Below the pieces are notes generated by a model. The model had not been told where the DNA came from and searched no databases. It saw only the letters and a program-made list of their open reading frames with translations. A stretch of DNA of 23,683 nucleotides, taken from the IMG/VR virus record IMGVR_UViG_3300024348_002136, positions 1-23,683 of that record; one strand, 5' to 3'. A program made the position numbers and the translations under genes. Source of the stretch: a virus. Of this stretch, positions 14,707 to 22,208 are shown one piece after another. The stretch's first letter is position 1; each line of letters opens with the position of its first letter.

Positions 14707-15856
14707 TGCATTGGAATTACCGTTAAACGAACTGCTAGACCGTTACGAATTGCTTTATCCAGAAGTGTCTGCGATAGCTGATCTAAGACGTGCGTTTATT
14801 GACCGAGATTTAAGCAGTATATTTAGATTGTGTGACGAAAACGAAGAACTAAGAAAAGCAGTAGTTGACGAAAATCTTCATAGTATGTTTAGAATACTAG
14901 AGCCAATGGATATTCCAGGTCTAGAAGACATTCGTAAATCAGTAATAGAAAAGAATTTAAATAGTTTATTTAGATTGTTTAGCCGTCAGACAAATTGGCA
15001 CATTGATGATCTAAGACGTGCTGTACTTGAAGAAAATTTATATAGTTTATTCCGTTTATTCTCCGAAGAAGACGAGGATATACATTTATATCGTACAGCA
15101 ATAGTTAATAAAAATTTACGCAGTATCTTTAAATTACTTGGCAATGACAATTTACGCAAACTAATCATTGATGAAAACGTGTATAAACTCTGGCCTATAC
15201 TCAGTAGTTATGTGGACACACAGTTCACTAGTGCGTTTAAAAGTTTTTTTATAAACAATACAGACATTGACAATGATTGTTTTAGTAGAGGACAATTACA
15301 AAGTAAATTATGGTTAGTCGACGAACTTAAAAAATGTAATGTAGATCTCGGCACTGTGTTTTTGTGCGCAGGATGGTATGCCACGCTTGCTACAATGTTA
15401 TTTGAAAGCGACATTAAAGTAGATAAAGTTAGATCTTTTGACATTGATCCTAGTTGTATAGACATTGCTGAAACATTTAACAAGCCATGGTTTATGGAGA
15501 CATGGCGCTTCAAAAGTATTACACAAGATATAATGGATATTGACTATGACACTCACAAGTGGCAATCTTGGAGTAATGCTAACAACAGGATGAGCCGACC
15601 CATAACAGATACGCCAGATACTATTATTAATACAAGTTGCGAACATATCTCCGACTTTGCTGAATGGTATGCTAAGATTCCAGATGGTAAACTAGTAGTA
15701 CTACAAAGCAACAATTTCTTTAAAGTAGCGGAGCATGTTAATTGCGTAAATGATATAGAAGAATTTAAATCACAGGCACCAATGTCACAGGTACTATATA
15801 GTGGCAAACTAGCATTGCCTAAGTACAAAAGGTTTATGAGAATTGGATATAAGTAA
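14699..15856 (+). CDS. Tandem-repeat domain fused to SAM-methyltransferase-like domain
   Basis: A 385-aa protein. Residues 28-170 hold six degenerate copies of a 22-27-residue repeat with consensus (D/E)LR-K/R-A-V-hydrophobic-(D/E)-x-NL-x-S-hydrophobic-FRL; units begin near residues 28, 50, 77, 104, 129 and 151. Residues 180-385 are a methyltransferase-like domain homologous to the 217-aa protein at 6619: FLCAGWYATLATMLF (221-235), SFDIDPSCIDIAE (246-258), IINTSCEHI (309-317), VVLQSNNF (333-340) and a shared C-terminal K-R-F-M-R-I-G. Start is TTG 14699 with GGAGG 9 nt upstream; the first in-frame ATG is inside repeat two. I do not recognise the repeat family. A solenoid guiding the enzyme to its target is plausible inference. 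Confidence 0.8.
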   Translation: MTNALELPLNELLDRYELLYPEVSAIADLRRAFIDRDLSSIFRLCDENEELRKAVVDENLHSMFRILEPMDIPGLEDIRKSVIEKNLNSLFRLFSRQTNWHIDDLRRAVLEENLYSLFRLFSEEDEDIHLYRTAIVNKNLRSIFKLLGNDNLRKLIIDENVYKLWPILSSYVDTQFTSAFKSFFINNTDIDNDCFSRGQLQSKLWLVDELKKCNVDLGTVFLCAGWYATLATMLFESDIKVDKVRSFDIDPSCIDIAETFNKPWFMETWRFKSITQDIMDIDYDTHKWQSWSNANNRMSRPITDTPDTIINTSCEHISDFAEWYAKIPDGKLVVLQSNNFFKVAEHVNCVNDIEEFKSQAPMSQVLYSGKLALPKYKRFMRIGYK

Positions 15857-16067
15857 TTTAAAATTAAGACAGTTGCAACAGGAAAGTGCCAGGGCACTAA
15901 GTACTATGCAAGCCACAAACAATAACATTTATAAATTTAATAAACTAGCACATCATGATAGTCAAAAATGGTATCGTGCAGTTATAGAATGGTATATAGA
16001 AGAGTACGGTGATTTGCCCAGCAAGACTGGACCTGGCAAGGATGTAAAACTAATATACAATGTATAA
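15843..16067 (+). CDS. Small hypothetical protein (74 aa)
   Basis: The frame starts at TTG 15843, overlapping the previous stop by 14 nt, and ends 8 nt inside the next gene. The product begins DISNLKLRQLQQESARA, a likely helix, and ends with GDLPSKTGPGKDVKLIYNV; the middle HDSQKWYRAVIEWYIEEYG is a second aromatic-rich helix. A GAGAA stretch is the only ribosome-site candidate and is very close, so coupling from upstream translation or a start at ATG 15906 (residue 22) is possible. It forms a translational chain with the repeat-methyltransferase and the first SPASM-type radical SAM gene. Function unknown. Confidence 0.65.
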   Translation: MDISNLKLRQLQQESARALSTMQATNNNIYKFNKLAHHDSQKWYRAVIEWYIEEYGDLPSKTGPGKDVKLIYNV

Positions 16068-17142
16068 CTATGAAGATATAAAACAAGTTCATTTAGAAGT
16101 TACGCAACGTTGCCAAGCAGCATGTCCTATGTGCGACCGTAATGAAAATGGCGGTGCTGATAATCGCCATATAGATAATAGTGAACTAAGTTTAGCAGAC
16201 TGCGAACGTATCTTCCCTCCAGAGTTTATTGCACAATTAAAAACAATGTACATGTGTGGTAACTTGGGCGATCCTATTATTGCTCGGGATACACTAGAGA
16301 TATTTCGGTACTTCAGAAAACACAACCCTACAATGTGGCTAAGTATGAATACTAATGCAGGGGCAAAAAATGAAGAATGGTGGAGACAGCTGGCTGAAGT
16401 TTTTGGAAGGATGGGTACTGTTATATTTTCGGTGGACGGTTTGCGTGACACTAATCATTTATATCGCCAAGGAGTTGTATGGGATAATGTAGAACGCAAT
16501 ATGAAGGCTTTTATCTCAGCAGGTGGTAGAGCTCGTTGGGACTTTATCATTTTCGGACACAACGAACATCAAGTTGATGAAGCAGAAGCACTTGCAGCTA
16601 AATGGGGATGTGAAAAGTTTCAGCGTAAGAAAAGCGGCAGATTCTTTACAGCAAGTAACAAAGGCAAAGATAAACATCAAGCACAAAATCGCAAAGGCCA
16701 AGAAACACAACTACTACAAAAACCTCAAAAGTTAGATAACCAAAATTTAGCATTGTTAAAACAAAAAGAGATTGAAAAAACATACGGAAGTATGAGCGAC
16801 TATTACAATAAGTGTAGTATAAATTGCAAAGCCATAGATAAAAAAGAAATCTTTATTACAGCAGAAGGACTATTGATGCCTTGCTGTTGGACTGCTGGAC
16901 GCATGTACAAATGGTGGCACAAAGATTATCGTGTAGAACAAATATGGGAACATATCGAACGTGCAGGCGGCAAATTAGCTATCGATGCTACATTACACGG
17001 ATTAGAAAGTGTATTTAACAGCGGTATATTAGAAAGCATAACTGAGAGTTGGCAAAAAGACAGTGTTGCCAATGGTAAACTTGGCGTGTGTTCTATGAAG
17101 TGTGGCAGTGAGTTTGATCCGTTTGCTGCTCAATTTGAGTAG
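16060..17142 (+). CDS. Radical SAM protein with C-terminal SPASM/twitch-type module
   Basis: A 360-aa protein. HLEVTQRCQAACPMCDR (11-27) carries the SAM 4Fe-4S ligands C18, C22 and C25 near the N-terminus. MCGNLGDP (65-72) stands where many relatives have GGEP, and FSVDG (123-127) is a core strand. Residues 186-245 are a K/Q-rich low-complexity insert. The C-terminal module has C256, C275-C276 and C344-x3-C348, a typical auxiliary Fe-S ligand set (C252 is extra). The protein at 18470 is a clear paralogue. SPASM enzymes usually modify peptides, sometimes sugars; no precursor peptide is identified. ATG 16060 overlaps the 74-aa gene by 8 nt. The 3' end overlaps the convergent twitch gene by 50 nt. 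Confidence 0.9.
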   Translation: MYNYEDIKQVHLEVTQRCQAACPMCDRNENGGADNRHIDNSELSLADCERIFPPEFIAQLKTMYMCGNLGDPIIARDTLEIFRYFRKHNPTMWLSMNTNAGAKNEEWWRQLAEVFGRMGTVIFSVDGLRDTNHLYRQGVVWDNVERNMKAFISAGGRARWDFIIFGHNEHQVDEAEALAAKWGCEKFQRKKSGRFFTASNKGKDKHQAQNRKGQETQLLQKPQKLDNQNLALLKQKEIEKTYGSMSDYYNKCSINCKAIDKKEIFITAEGLLMPCCWTAGRMYKWWHKDYRVEQIWEHIERAGGKLAIDATLHGLESVFNSGILESITESWQKDSVANGKLGVCSMKCGSEFDPFAAQFE

Positions 17143-18445
17143 CCAACTCATACAATGGTTGTAACCGTGGAACACTTGTACACAAATCAGTGCCACGAGC
17201 AATATCCAATGCATCTATTCCTCGACGCCATGCAAGTAAATTTTTATAATCTACACTGTATTGTTCTAAGTCTTGATTTAACCAATTGATCCAACGCTGT
17301 ATATTTTCTCGCCAACTGTAAGGATGAATTTCAGATTTTTGCAAACGTTTGAGTGCTTGTAACCCTTGTTGCTGTAGTTCAGGTACATAGTTTATCATAC
17401 AAGGCTGGGTTGTTGTGTTTGTCCATATAGTTAAGCTACCGTCTGGTACATTATAAGGCGGATCGTAGTGCGTACCTGGACAATTGTCAAGATACCAAGT
17501 ACCAATTTCGTCAATGTTGGGTGCGTTAAACATATTCCAACAAGTTTGTATTGTAAGTTCTACACCTGATTCTCTTACTTTACGATATGTTTCCAACCAT
17601 TTTTTATCTTTGTATCCGTAACGAGTATATTCTCCTACGCTGCCAAACCCATCATTACTCATAGTAACTTTACAGTTTCGCCCCCAATGTACAAGATACT
17701 CTTCAATAATATCAACACCTTTATAACTTTTTGTAATACTACCATTGGTATGACTCCACACTTGTATAGTTTTGTGCAATCCACGCTTGAGAAGTTCTTC
17801 TAATAGCTCATATGTTTCTTGTTGCATCCACGGCTCGCCGCCATTTAAGTGTATGCTACGAATAGTGTCTGCGTGTTTTAGAACATAATCTACTTTGTGC
17901 TTTCCCATGTTATCCCAATTGGTCATGTGAGGATAATATTGATCTGCTGAATTATCATTTAGAATAGCAAATTCTTTTCTATATTTGTTGTTAATTGTAC
18001 TGCTAAGATCAGGGCCGCACCCCAAACAAGCAAAATTACACTTTGATGTCCACAACAAGTCTAGCCATTCAGGCTTTTGTACGTGCAGTGTTCCGTCTGC
18101 ATCTGTATTAGCAACAAGTTCACGCAAGTTATCCATATCACTCATAGCATTGCCGTGTACCCTGTTTAAACTAGGCTCTCCGTTTACTTCTTGTATCCAA
18201 CATGCTTCACACTGTGAATGTCTTTCGCCACGCAAAAAAGCTGCCCTAACGTCTTTAGCATGATCACTGTTGTACATTTCTTCATAGGTTTGCTTATTAC
18301 TCCAGCCAATTGGTTGTCTGGTTTTACAGCAAGTACTAACCAAACCCTCTGGTCCTTCGTGAAAACTGTTCCAAGGACTTGCACAAAAATTTGGCAGATT
18401 GAATTCTTTGATGACATCACTGTGACGTTTATGCTTGTTTCTCAT
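17093..18445 (-). CDS. Twitch-domain radical SAM protein (N-terminal auxiliary module)
   Basis: A 450-aa protein from ATG 18445. Residues 1-100 hold the auxiliary-cluster-type cysteines C21, C39-C40 and C79-x2-C82 in a SPASM-like context (YEEMYNSDHAKDVRAAFLRGE). The radical SAM core begins near residue 128: LLWTSKCNFACLGCGP supplies C136, C140 and C143, followed by LNGGEPW. The arrangement matches the 'N-terminal twitch' radical SAM group known from phages and bacteria, with unknown substrates. A longer frame reaches ATG 18460, but a GATAAATA octamer at 18458-18451 ends 5 nt before ATG 18445, so a promoter there would start at 18445. No Shine-Dalgarno is present. It is a single-gene unit between two plus-strand radical SAM genes. 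Confidence 0.9.
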   Translation of the reverse strand: MRNKHKRHSDVIKEFNLPNFCASPWNSFHEGPEGLVSTCCKTRQPIGWSNKQTYEEMYNSDHAKDVRAAFLRGERHSQCEACWIQEVNGEPSLNRVHGNAMSDMDNLRELVANTDADGTLHVQKPEWLDLLWTSKCNFACLGCGPDLSSTINNKYRKEFAILNDNSADQYYPHMTNWDNMGKHKVDYVLKHADTIRSIHLNGGEPWMQQETYELLEELLKRGLHKTIQVWSHTNGSITKSYKGVDIIEEYLVHWGRNCKVTMSNDGFGSVGEYTRYGYKDKKWLETYRKVRESGVELTIQTCWNMFNAPNIDEIGTWYLDNCPGTHYDPPYNVPDGSLTIWTNTTTQPCMINYVPELQQQGLQALKRLQKSEIHPYSWRENIQRWINWLNQDLEQYSVDYKNLLAWRRGIDALDIARGTDLCTSVPRLQPLYELATQIEQQTDQTHCHTS

Positions 18446-18450
18446 ACTAG

Positions 18451-18458
18451 TATTTATC
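18451..18458 (-). promoter_or_regulatory. Late-promoter-like octamer, 5 nt from the ATG at 18445
   Basis: GATAAATA on the minus strand with linker CTAGT before ATG. It shares base 18458 with the plus-strand octamer, making a 15-bp near-palindrome (18451-18465) that could drive both radical SAM genes. Confidence 0.5.
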
Positions 18459-18465
18459 ATAAATA
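18458..18465 (+). promoter_or_regulatory. Late-promoter-like octamer, 4 nt from the ATG at 18470
   Basis: CATAAATA on the plus strand with linker ATGT before the ATG at 18470. The predicted transcription start falls on the start codon. Confidence 0.5.
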
Positions 18466-18469
18466 ATGT

Positions 18470-19504
18470 ATGTACTTAATTAATATAGATACAATTGAAC
18501 GAATTGAATTAGAAATAAGCAGCGATTGTAATGCCGCATGTCCAGGATGTGCTAGAACACAAAACTTAGATATACTAAAACCACAAAACTTAACACTACA
18601 ACAAATTAAAACTTGGTTTCCTGATCGCAGACACATTGCAGGTAAACGTTTTAAGTTTTGTGGAGTACTGGGAGATCCAATTGTTAATCCTGAATGTTTA
18701 GAAATTACACAACATTTAGTTGATCACGGAGCGCACATACAGTACAGTACCAATGGTGGACGCAACAGTGCAGACTGGTGGGCACGATTAGCACAGTTAG
18801 GAGTTGATGTACACTTCTGTGTTGACGGCACTGAAACCAATCATATATATCGTGTAAACACCAATTATAAAATTATTAAACGTAATATGCAAGCATACGC
18901 CGATGCCGGTGGCGAAGCAACTTGGATATACATTGTGTTCGATCATAATGAACACGAACTAGAACAAGCTCGTGCATTAGCGAAGAGCATGAATTTTAAG
19001 TTTGCTACTCGTACTGGAATGCGTAATAGTTATCACAACTGGGTTGCACAAATTGGCAAAAAGAATAATAAAGTAGAAAAGACTATAACAACCACTGGCG
19101 CAAAAGAACACAGTAAAGTAAAAGAAGTAAAACAATTAGATAAGTTTATACAACAAGAAAACAAAAGTCAAGAAGAAATCAAATCAATTTTGGACAGTAT
19201 AAGTTGCAAATTTTATCACGATAAAGAAATATTTGTAGCCGCCAACAGTACACTATGGCCTTGCTGTTTTTTATGGGACAGTAGTTTTAAAAATAAAGAA
19301 GGTATCAATGACAAGTATAGTGGGTTTCCGCAAGGTTGGAATAATTTAAACACACACTCAATTGATCAAATACTTGCAACTGATTACTATGCACAAACAC
19401 TTAGCGATAGTTTTGATCCAAGACATAATTTGCACATAAGTCGTTGTATACGGACTTGTGCTAAAAATCGTGCATATCAAAACGAAATCAAATATGCAGA
19501 ATAA
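18470..19504 (+). CDS. Radical SAM protein with C-terminal SPASM/twitch-type module
   Basis: A 344-aa paralogue of the 16060 gene. ELEISSDCNAACPGCAR (13-29) provides C20, C24 and C27; FCGVLGDP (63-70) replaces GGEP exactly as in the paralogue; HFCVDG (115-120) is a core strand. Residues 196-238 are a lysine/glutamine/glutamate-rich insert. Auxiliary ligands are C246, C265-C266 and C326-x3-C330. Between C246 and C265 the spacing equals that between C256 and C275 of the paralogue. Start ATG 18470 has no Shine-Dalgarno and lies 4 nt after a CATAAATA octamer; ATG 18466 is in another frame. Its 3' end overlaps the convergent twitch gene by 17 nt. It is transcribed as a single gene. Substrate unknown. 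Confidence 0.9.
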   Translation: MYLINIDTIERIELEISSDCNAACPGCARTQNLDILKPQNLTLQQIKTWFPDRRHIAGKRFKFCGVLGDPIVNPECLEITQHLVDHGAHIQYSTNGGRNSADWWARLAQLGVDVHFCVDGTETNHIYRVNTNYKIIKRNMQAYADAGGEATWIYIVFDHNEHELEQARALAKSMNFKFATRTGMRNSYHNWVAQIGKKNNKVEKTITTTGAKEHSKVKEVKQLDKFIQQENKSQEEIKSILDSISCKFYHDKEIFVAANSTLWPCCFLWDSSFKNKEGINDKYSGFPQGWNNLNTHSIDQILATDYYAQTLSDSFDPRHNLHISRCIRTCAKNRAYQNEIKYAE

Positions 19505-20756
19505 AATCAGCTACTTGTGGCTGTAACATTTCATCATAGTTTTGTTTACGTACAATATCAAGTGTTAGAGTGTCTTGTTTTAGCCTAGCTCTACGTTCCG
19601 TTAGTACATCAGGATCATGTGTTTGATTCAAACACCATTCCAAATACTTTATAGTTTTTTGTACACCACCCTGCACATATTCATCACACTCTACAGCACA
19701 CATAGTCTGATATGCTATATCTAATAATTCTGTACTTGCCCACTTAACATCTAAACAACTATCTACTGGATGTGGATCAGGAATACACTTCCATGTAATC
19801 TTGTGTTCACTATACCAATTGTGTTGTATAATCCAATCAATAAGGTTACGTATGTTTAACATATTATATGTGGTTAACACACTACAAATATGTATCTCAG
19901 TACTGAGTGGATCTTGTGTTTCACAAAGTTTGTTTATATTATTTTCCAGCTTACGCCAGTTAAAAGGATATCGCATGTATTCATATGTACTACGGGTACC
20001 GTCTATGCTTAGTGTAAAGTGGCGTTTACCGAACTTCTTCATGCTGTCTAAAAATAAATGATTAAATTTAGTAGCATTGGTTGTTAAATGTATTTTTACA
20101 TTTTCTGGATAGTTTAAATTATTAACGATACTCCAGAATGTTTTACTAACAGTTGGCTCTCCGCCAGTAAACTTTAGCTCACGTATTTCGTCTCCTATAT
20201 CAATTATCTCTTTTTGATATTCTGTATTAGGTCCAAAAAATACTTGTGTTCCACTGGGATCAGCTTGACTTTCTGTCTGCTTTATGTTGTAATATTCAGG
20301 TAACGGCAAGTCAAGGTCTAGTATCTGATTGTAGTCTTTACGTAGACTATTGCTAACACTGGGCGCACACATTCTACACTGGAGGTTACAACTTTCGTCT
20401 ATCATAGTATCTAACTTCATTAACTTTTTGATAGTTGGAGCTGTACTTTGTTTTAGCGGTTCAATAGTAGTAATACGTGGGCTGTGTCCTGTTCGACTTT
20501 CCAGTCGCCAACAATACTCACATGCTGGGTTGCGTATGCCACTCAGTAAGTCTAAACGTAGTTGATCAAACTGTGGGCTAGCAAAAATATCCACTAAACT
20601 AGCACCAGCGTCTATTAGAGGTTTTACTCCCATTGGATCGTCAGTATTGTCCGACTTCATGTTACAACAAGGTGTCACACGATGTGGACGACCATCAACC
20701 CAGCTTTTAGGAGCAATGCTTTCAAACGGAAAGCTACAATAAGTAGGATGTTCCAT
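19488..20756 (-). CDS. Twitch-domain radical SAM protein (N-terminal auxiliary module)
   Basis: A 422-aa protein. The N-terminal module has C7, C30-C31 and C79-x2-C82 with SLVDIFASPQFDQLRLDLLSG, the SPASM-like helix before the CxxC. The core has DESCNLQCRMCAP (120-132; C123, C127, C130), LKFTGGEPT and FTLSIDG. The YEYMRYPFNW segment corresponds to NDYIRYPSDW in the two following proteins, so it belongs with them. The ATG at 20756 is 5 nt after a GATAAATA octamer and lacks a Shine-Dalgarno. It is a single-gene minus-strand unit between plus-strand radical SAM genes. Substrate unknown; peptide and glycan targets are both possible for this superfamily. Confidence 0.9.
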   Translation of the reverse strand: MEHPTYCSFPFESIAPKSWVDGRPHRVTPCCNMKSDNTDDPMGVKPLIDAGASLVDIFASPQFDQLRLDLLSGIRNPACEYCWRLESRTGHSPRITTIEPLKQSTAPTIKKLMKLDTMIDESCNLQCRMCAPSVSNSLRKDYNQILDLDLPLPEYYNIKQTESQADPSGTQVFFGPNTEYQKEIIDIGDEIRELKFTGGEPTVSKTFWSIVNNLNYPENVKIHLTTNATKFNHLFLDSMKKFGKRHFTLSIDGTRSTYEYMRYPFNWRKLENNINKLCETQDPLSTEIHICSVLTTYNMLNIRNLIDWIIQHNWYSEHKITWKCIPDPHPVDSCLDVKWASTELLDIAYQTMCAVECDEYVQGGVQKTIKYLEWCLNQTHDPDVLTERRARLKQDTLTLDIVRKQNYDEMLQPQVADFILHI

Positions 20757-20761
20757 TCTAA

Positions 20762-20769
20762 TATTTATC
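20762..20769 (-). promoter_or_regulatory. Late-promoter-like octamer, 5 nt from the ATG at 20756
   Basis: GATAAATA on the minus strand, linker TTAGA, then ATG. No ribosome site is present between or before them. Confidence 0.5.
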
Positions 20770-20785
20770 TACGTATTTAATAGTG

Positions 20786-20793
20786 TATAAATA
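20786..20793 (+). promoter_or_regulatory. Late-promoter octamer, 5 nt from the ATG at 20799
   Basis: TATAAATA, identical to the T4 late consensus, on the plus strand with linker ATTAC before the ATG at 20799. It would drive the last radical SAM operon and the gene at the right edge. Confidence 0.6.
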
Positions 20794-20798
20794 ATTAC

Positions 20799-22208
20799 AT
20801 GAATACTGCCCCTTCACACAAAAATTTTTGCATACTTCCTTTCATACATCTAGCAACCACAACTGAAGGCACATGTCGTATGTGTTGTAAGGTTAGTAGG
20901 TTTGACACCATTAATAAGCCCGACGGCACGCCATACAATGTTAATGTGGACAGTATTGACGAAATATGGAACAGTGATCACTACAATGAAATACGTAGCC
21001 GTGTACTGGCAGATGAACAATTGCCTGAGTGTGCGACATGTTGGCGTGAAGAAGAGATTTTCAGTAGTGACTGGAGCAAACATAAAAAAGACGAATTGCC
21101 CAGTAAACGCCGTATTGAAAACCAAAAATGGTTACACCGTGAAAAAACACGACTAACAGACGACTGGGCGACAGTTGTTGATGAACCTGAAATTCGTTAC
21201 TTTGATGTTAGACTCAGTAACTTGTGTAACTTAAAATGCCGCATGTGTTGGCCACACTTTAGCAGTCAGATAGTTAAAGAACAAAACCAATTTGCAGCGG
21301 CAGGGTTACCAACACATTATAAAGAATATGACTTACCAGACTGGGACGACACGCTATTGTGGGAAGGTATTGAAAATAATTTAGTCAAACTAGAAGAGAT
21401 AACGTTTGTGGGTGGTGAACCCACACTGCACGAAGGTATCGACCATCTACTAGATCGACTAGTATCCACTGGACAAAGTAAAACTATACGATTGAAGTTT
21501 ACCACCAATCTTACAAACATACAGCCAAAGTTTTTGGAATATATGAAACATTTTAAAAACACTATTATAAATGGAAGTATAGATGGTGTTGGTGCAACTA
21601 ACGATTATATTCGTTATCCAAGTGACTGGCCCACATTAGAAAAGAACATTTTTAAACTATTAACTCTTCGTCGTAAACAATATGAACATTGGCGCAGTAC
21701 CAGCTTAACACTAACTCCAGTAATACAGATATATAATGTATTTAATATACATGACTTAGTTTATTGGTATGTAGAAAACTGGTTAACTATATTCCATAAG
21801 AGTAAAAAGTTCTTTATTCTTAACATGGATTTGTTGTATGATCCCAGTCATCTTAGTGTAAAGCGATTAAACGCCACTGGACGACAACACTGGTACCAAC
21901 ACACGTACTTGCCTACACTTGAGTATCTGGATGATATTATCGATAATATCGACGACTTTGATAGAGATAGCCGTGACTACTGGTACGTCCTGATCGAGCT
22001 CCGTAAAAAAGTGGTAAATATCGCTATATACATGCAAGTGTTAACATATGGCCCGGATGGTAAACTAATTCCAACGCATGACGCACCAGACATTGAACAC
22101 AACCCCAAGTTGGCTAAAAAATTAGCTGACTATACTCGACAACTAGACCAGCACCGTGGGCAAGACATAACAACAATTGTTCCAAATTTTTATGAGATGA
22201 TCCAATGA
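20799..22208 (+). CDS. Twitch-domain radical SAM protein (N-terminal auxiliary module)
   Basis: A 469-aa protein. FCILPFIHL (10-18) opens the N-terminal module with C11, C29-C30 and C78-x2-C81, and SIDEIWNSDHYNEIRSRVL (52-70) is a near-textbook SPASM-type helix. The radical SAM core has RLSNLCNLKCRMCWP (138-152; C143, C147, C150), FVGGEPT and INGSIDGV. NDYIRYPSDW is shared with the next protein. The C-terminal 150 residues are helical and not assigned. Its ATG follows a consensus late-promoter octamer by 5 nt without a Shine-Dalgarno. It overlaps the next radical SAM gene as ATGA, so the two are probably made together and might form a complex or act in sequence. Confidence 0.92.
   Translation: MNTAPSHKNFCILPFIHLATTTEGTCRMCCKVSRFDTINKPDGTPYNVNVDSIDEIWNSDHYNEIRSRVLADEQLPECATCWREEEIFSSDWSKHKKDELPSKRRIENQKWLHREKTRLTDDWATVVDEPEIRYFDVRLSNLCNLKCRMCWPHFSSQIVKEQNQFAAAGLPTHYKEYDLPDWDDTLLWEGIENNLVKLEEITFVGGEPTLHEGIDHLLDRLVSTGQSKTIRLKFTTNLTNIQPKFLEYMKHFKNTIINGSIDGVGATNDYIRYPSDWPTLEKNIFKLLTLRRKQYEHWRSTSLTLTPVIQIYNVFNIHDLVYWYVENWLTIFHKSKKFFILNMDLLYDPSHLSVKRLNATGRQHWYQHTYLPTLEYLDDIIDNIDDFDRDSRDYWYVLIELRKKVVNIAIYMQVLTYGPDGKLIPTHDAPDIEHNPKLAKKLADYTRQLDQHRGQDITTIVPNFYEMIQ

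Noticed and set aside
15553-15897. Minus-strand 114-aa frame
   Set aside because: It is antisense to the NTSCEHI and LQSNN motifs conserved with the 6619 protein, so the plus strand is the coding one.
21933-21950. Perfect 18-bp palindrome GATATTATC/GATAATATC
   Set aside because: It lies deep inside a radical SAM gene and is explained by codons for D-I-I-D-N-I; no nearby start or stop suggests regulation.
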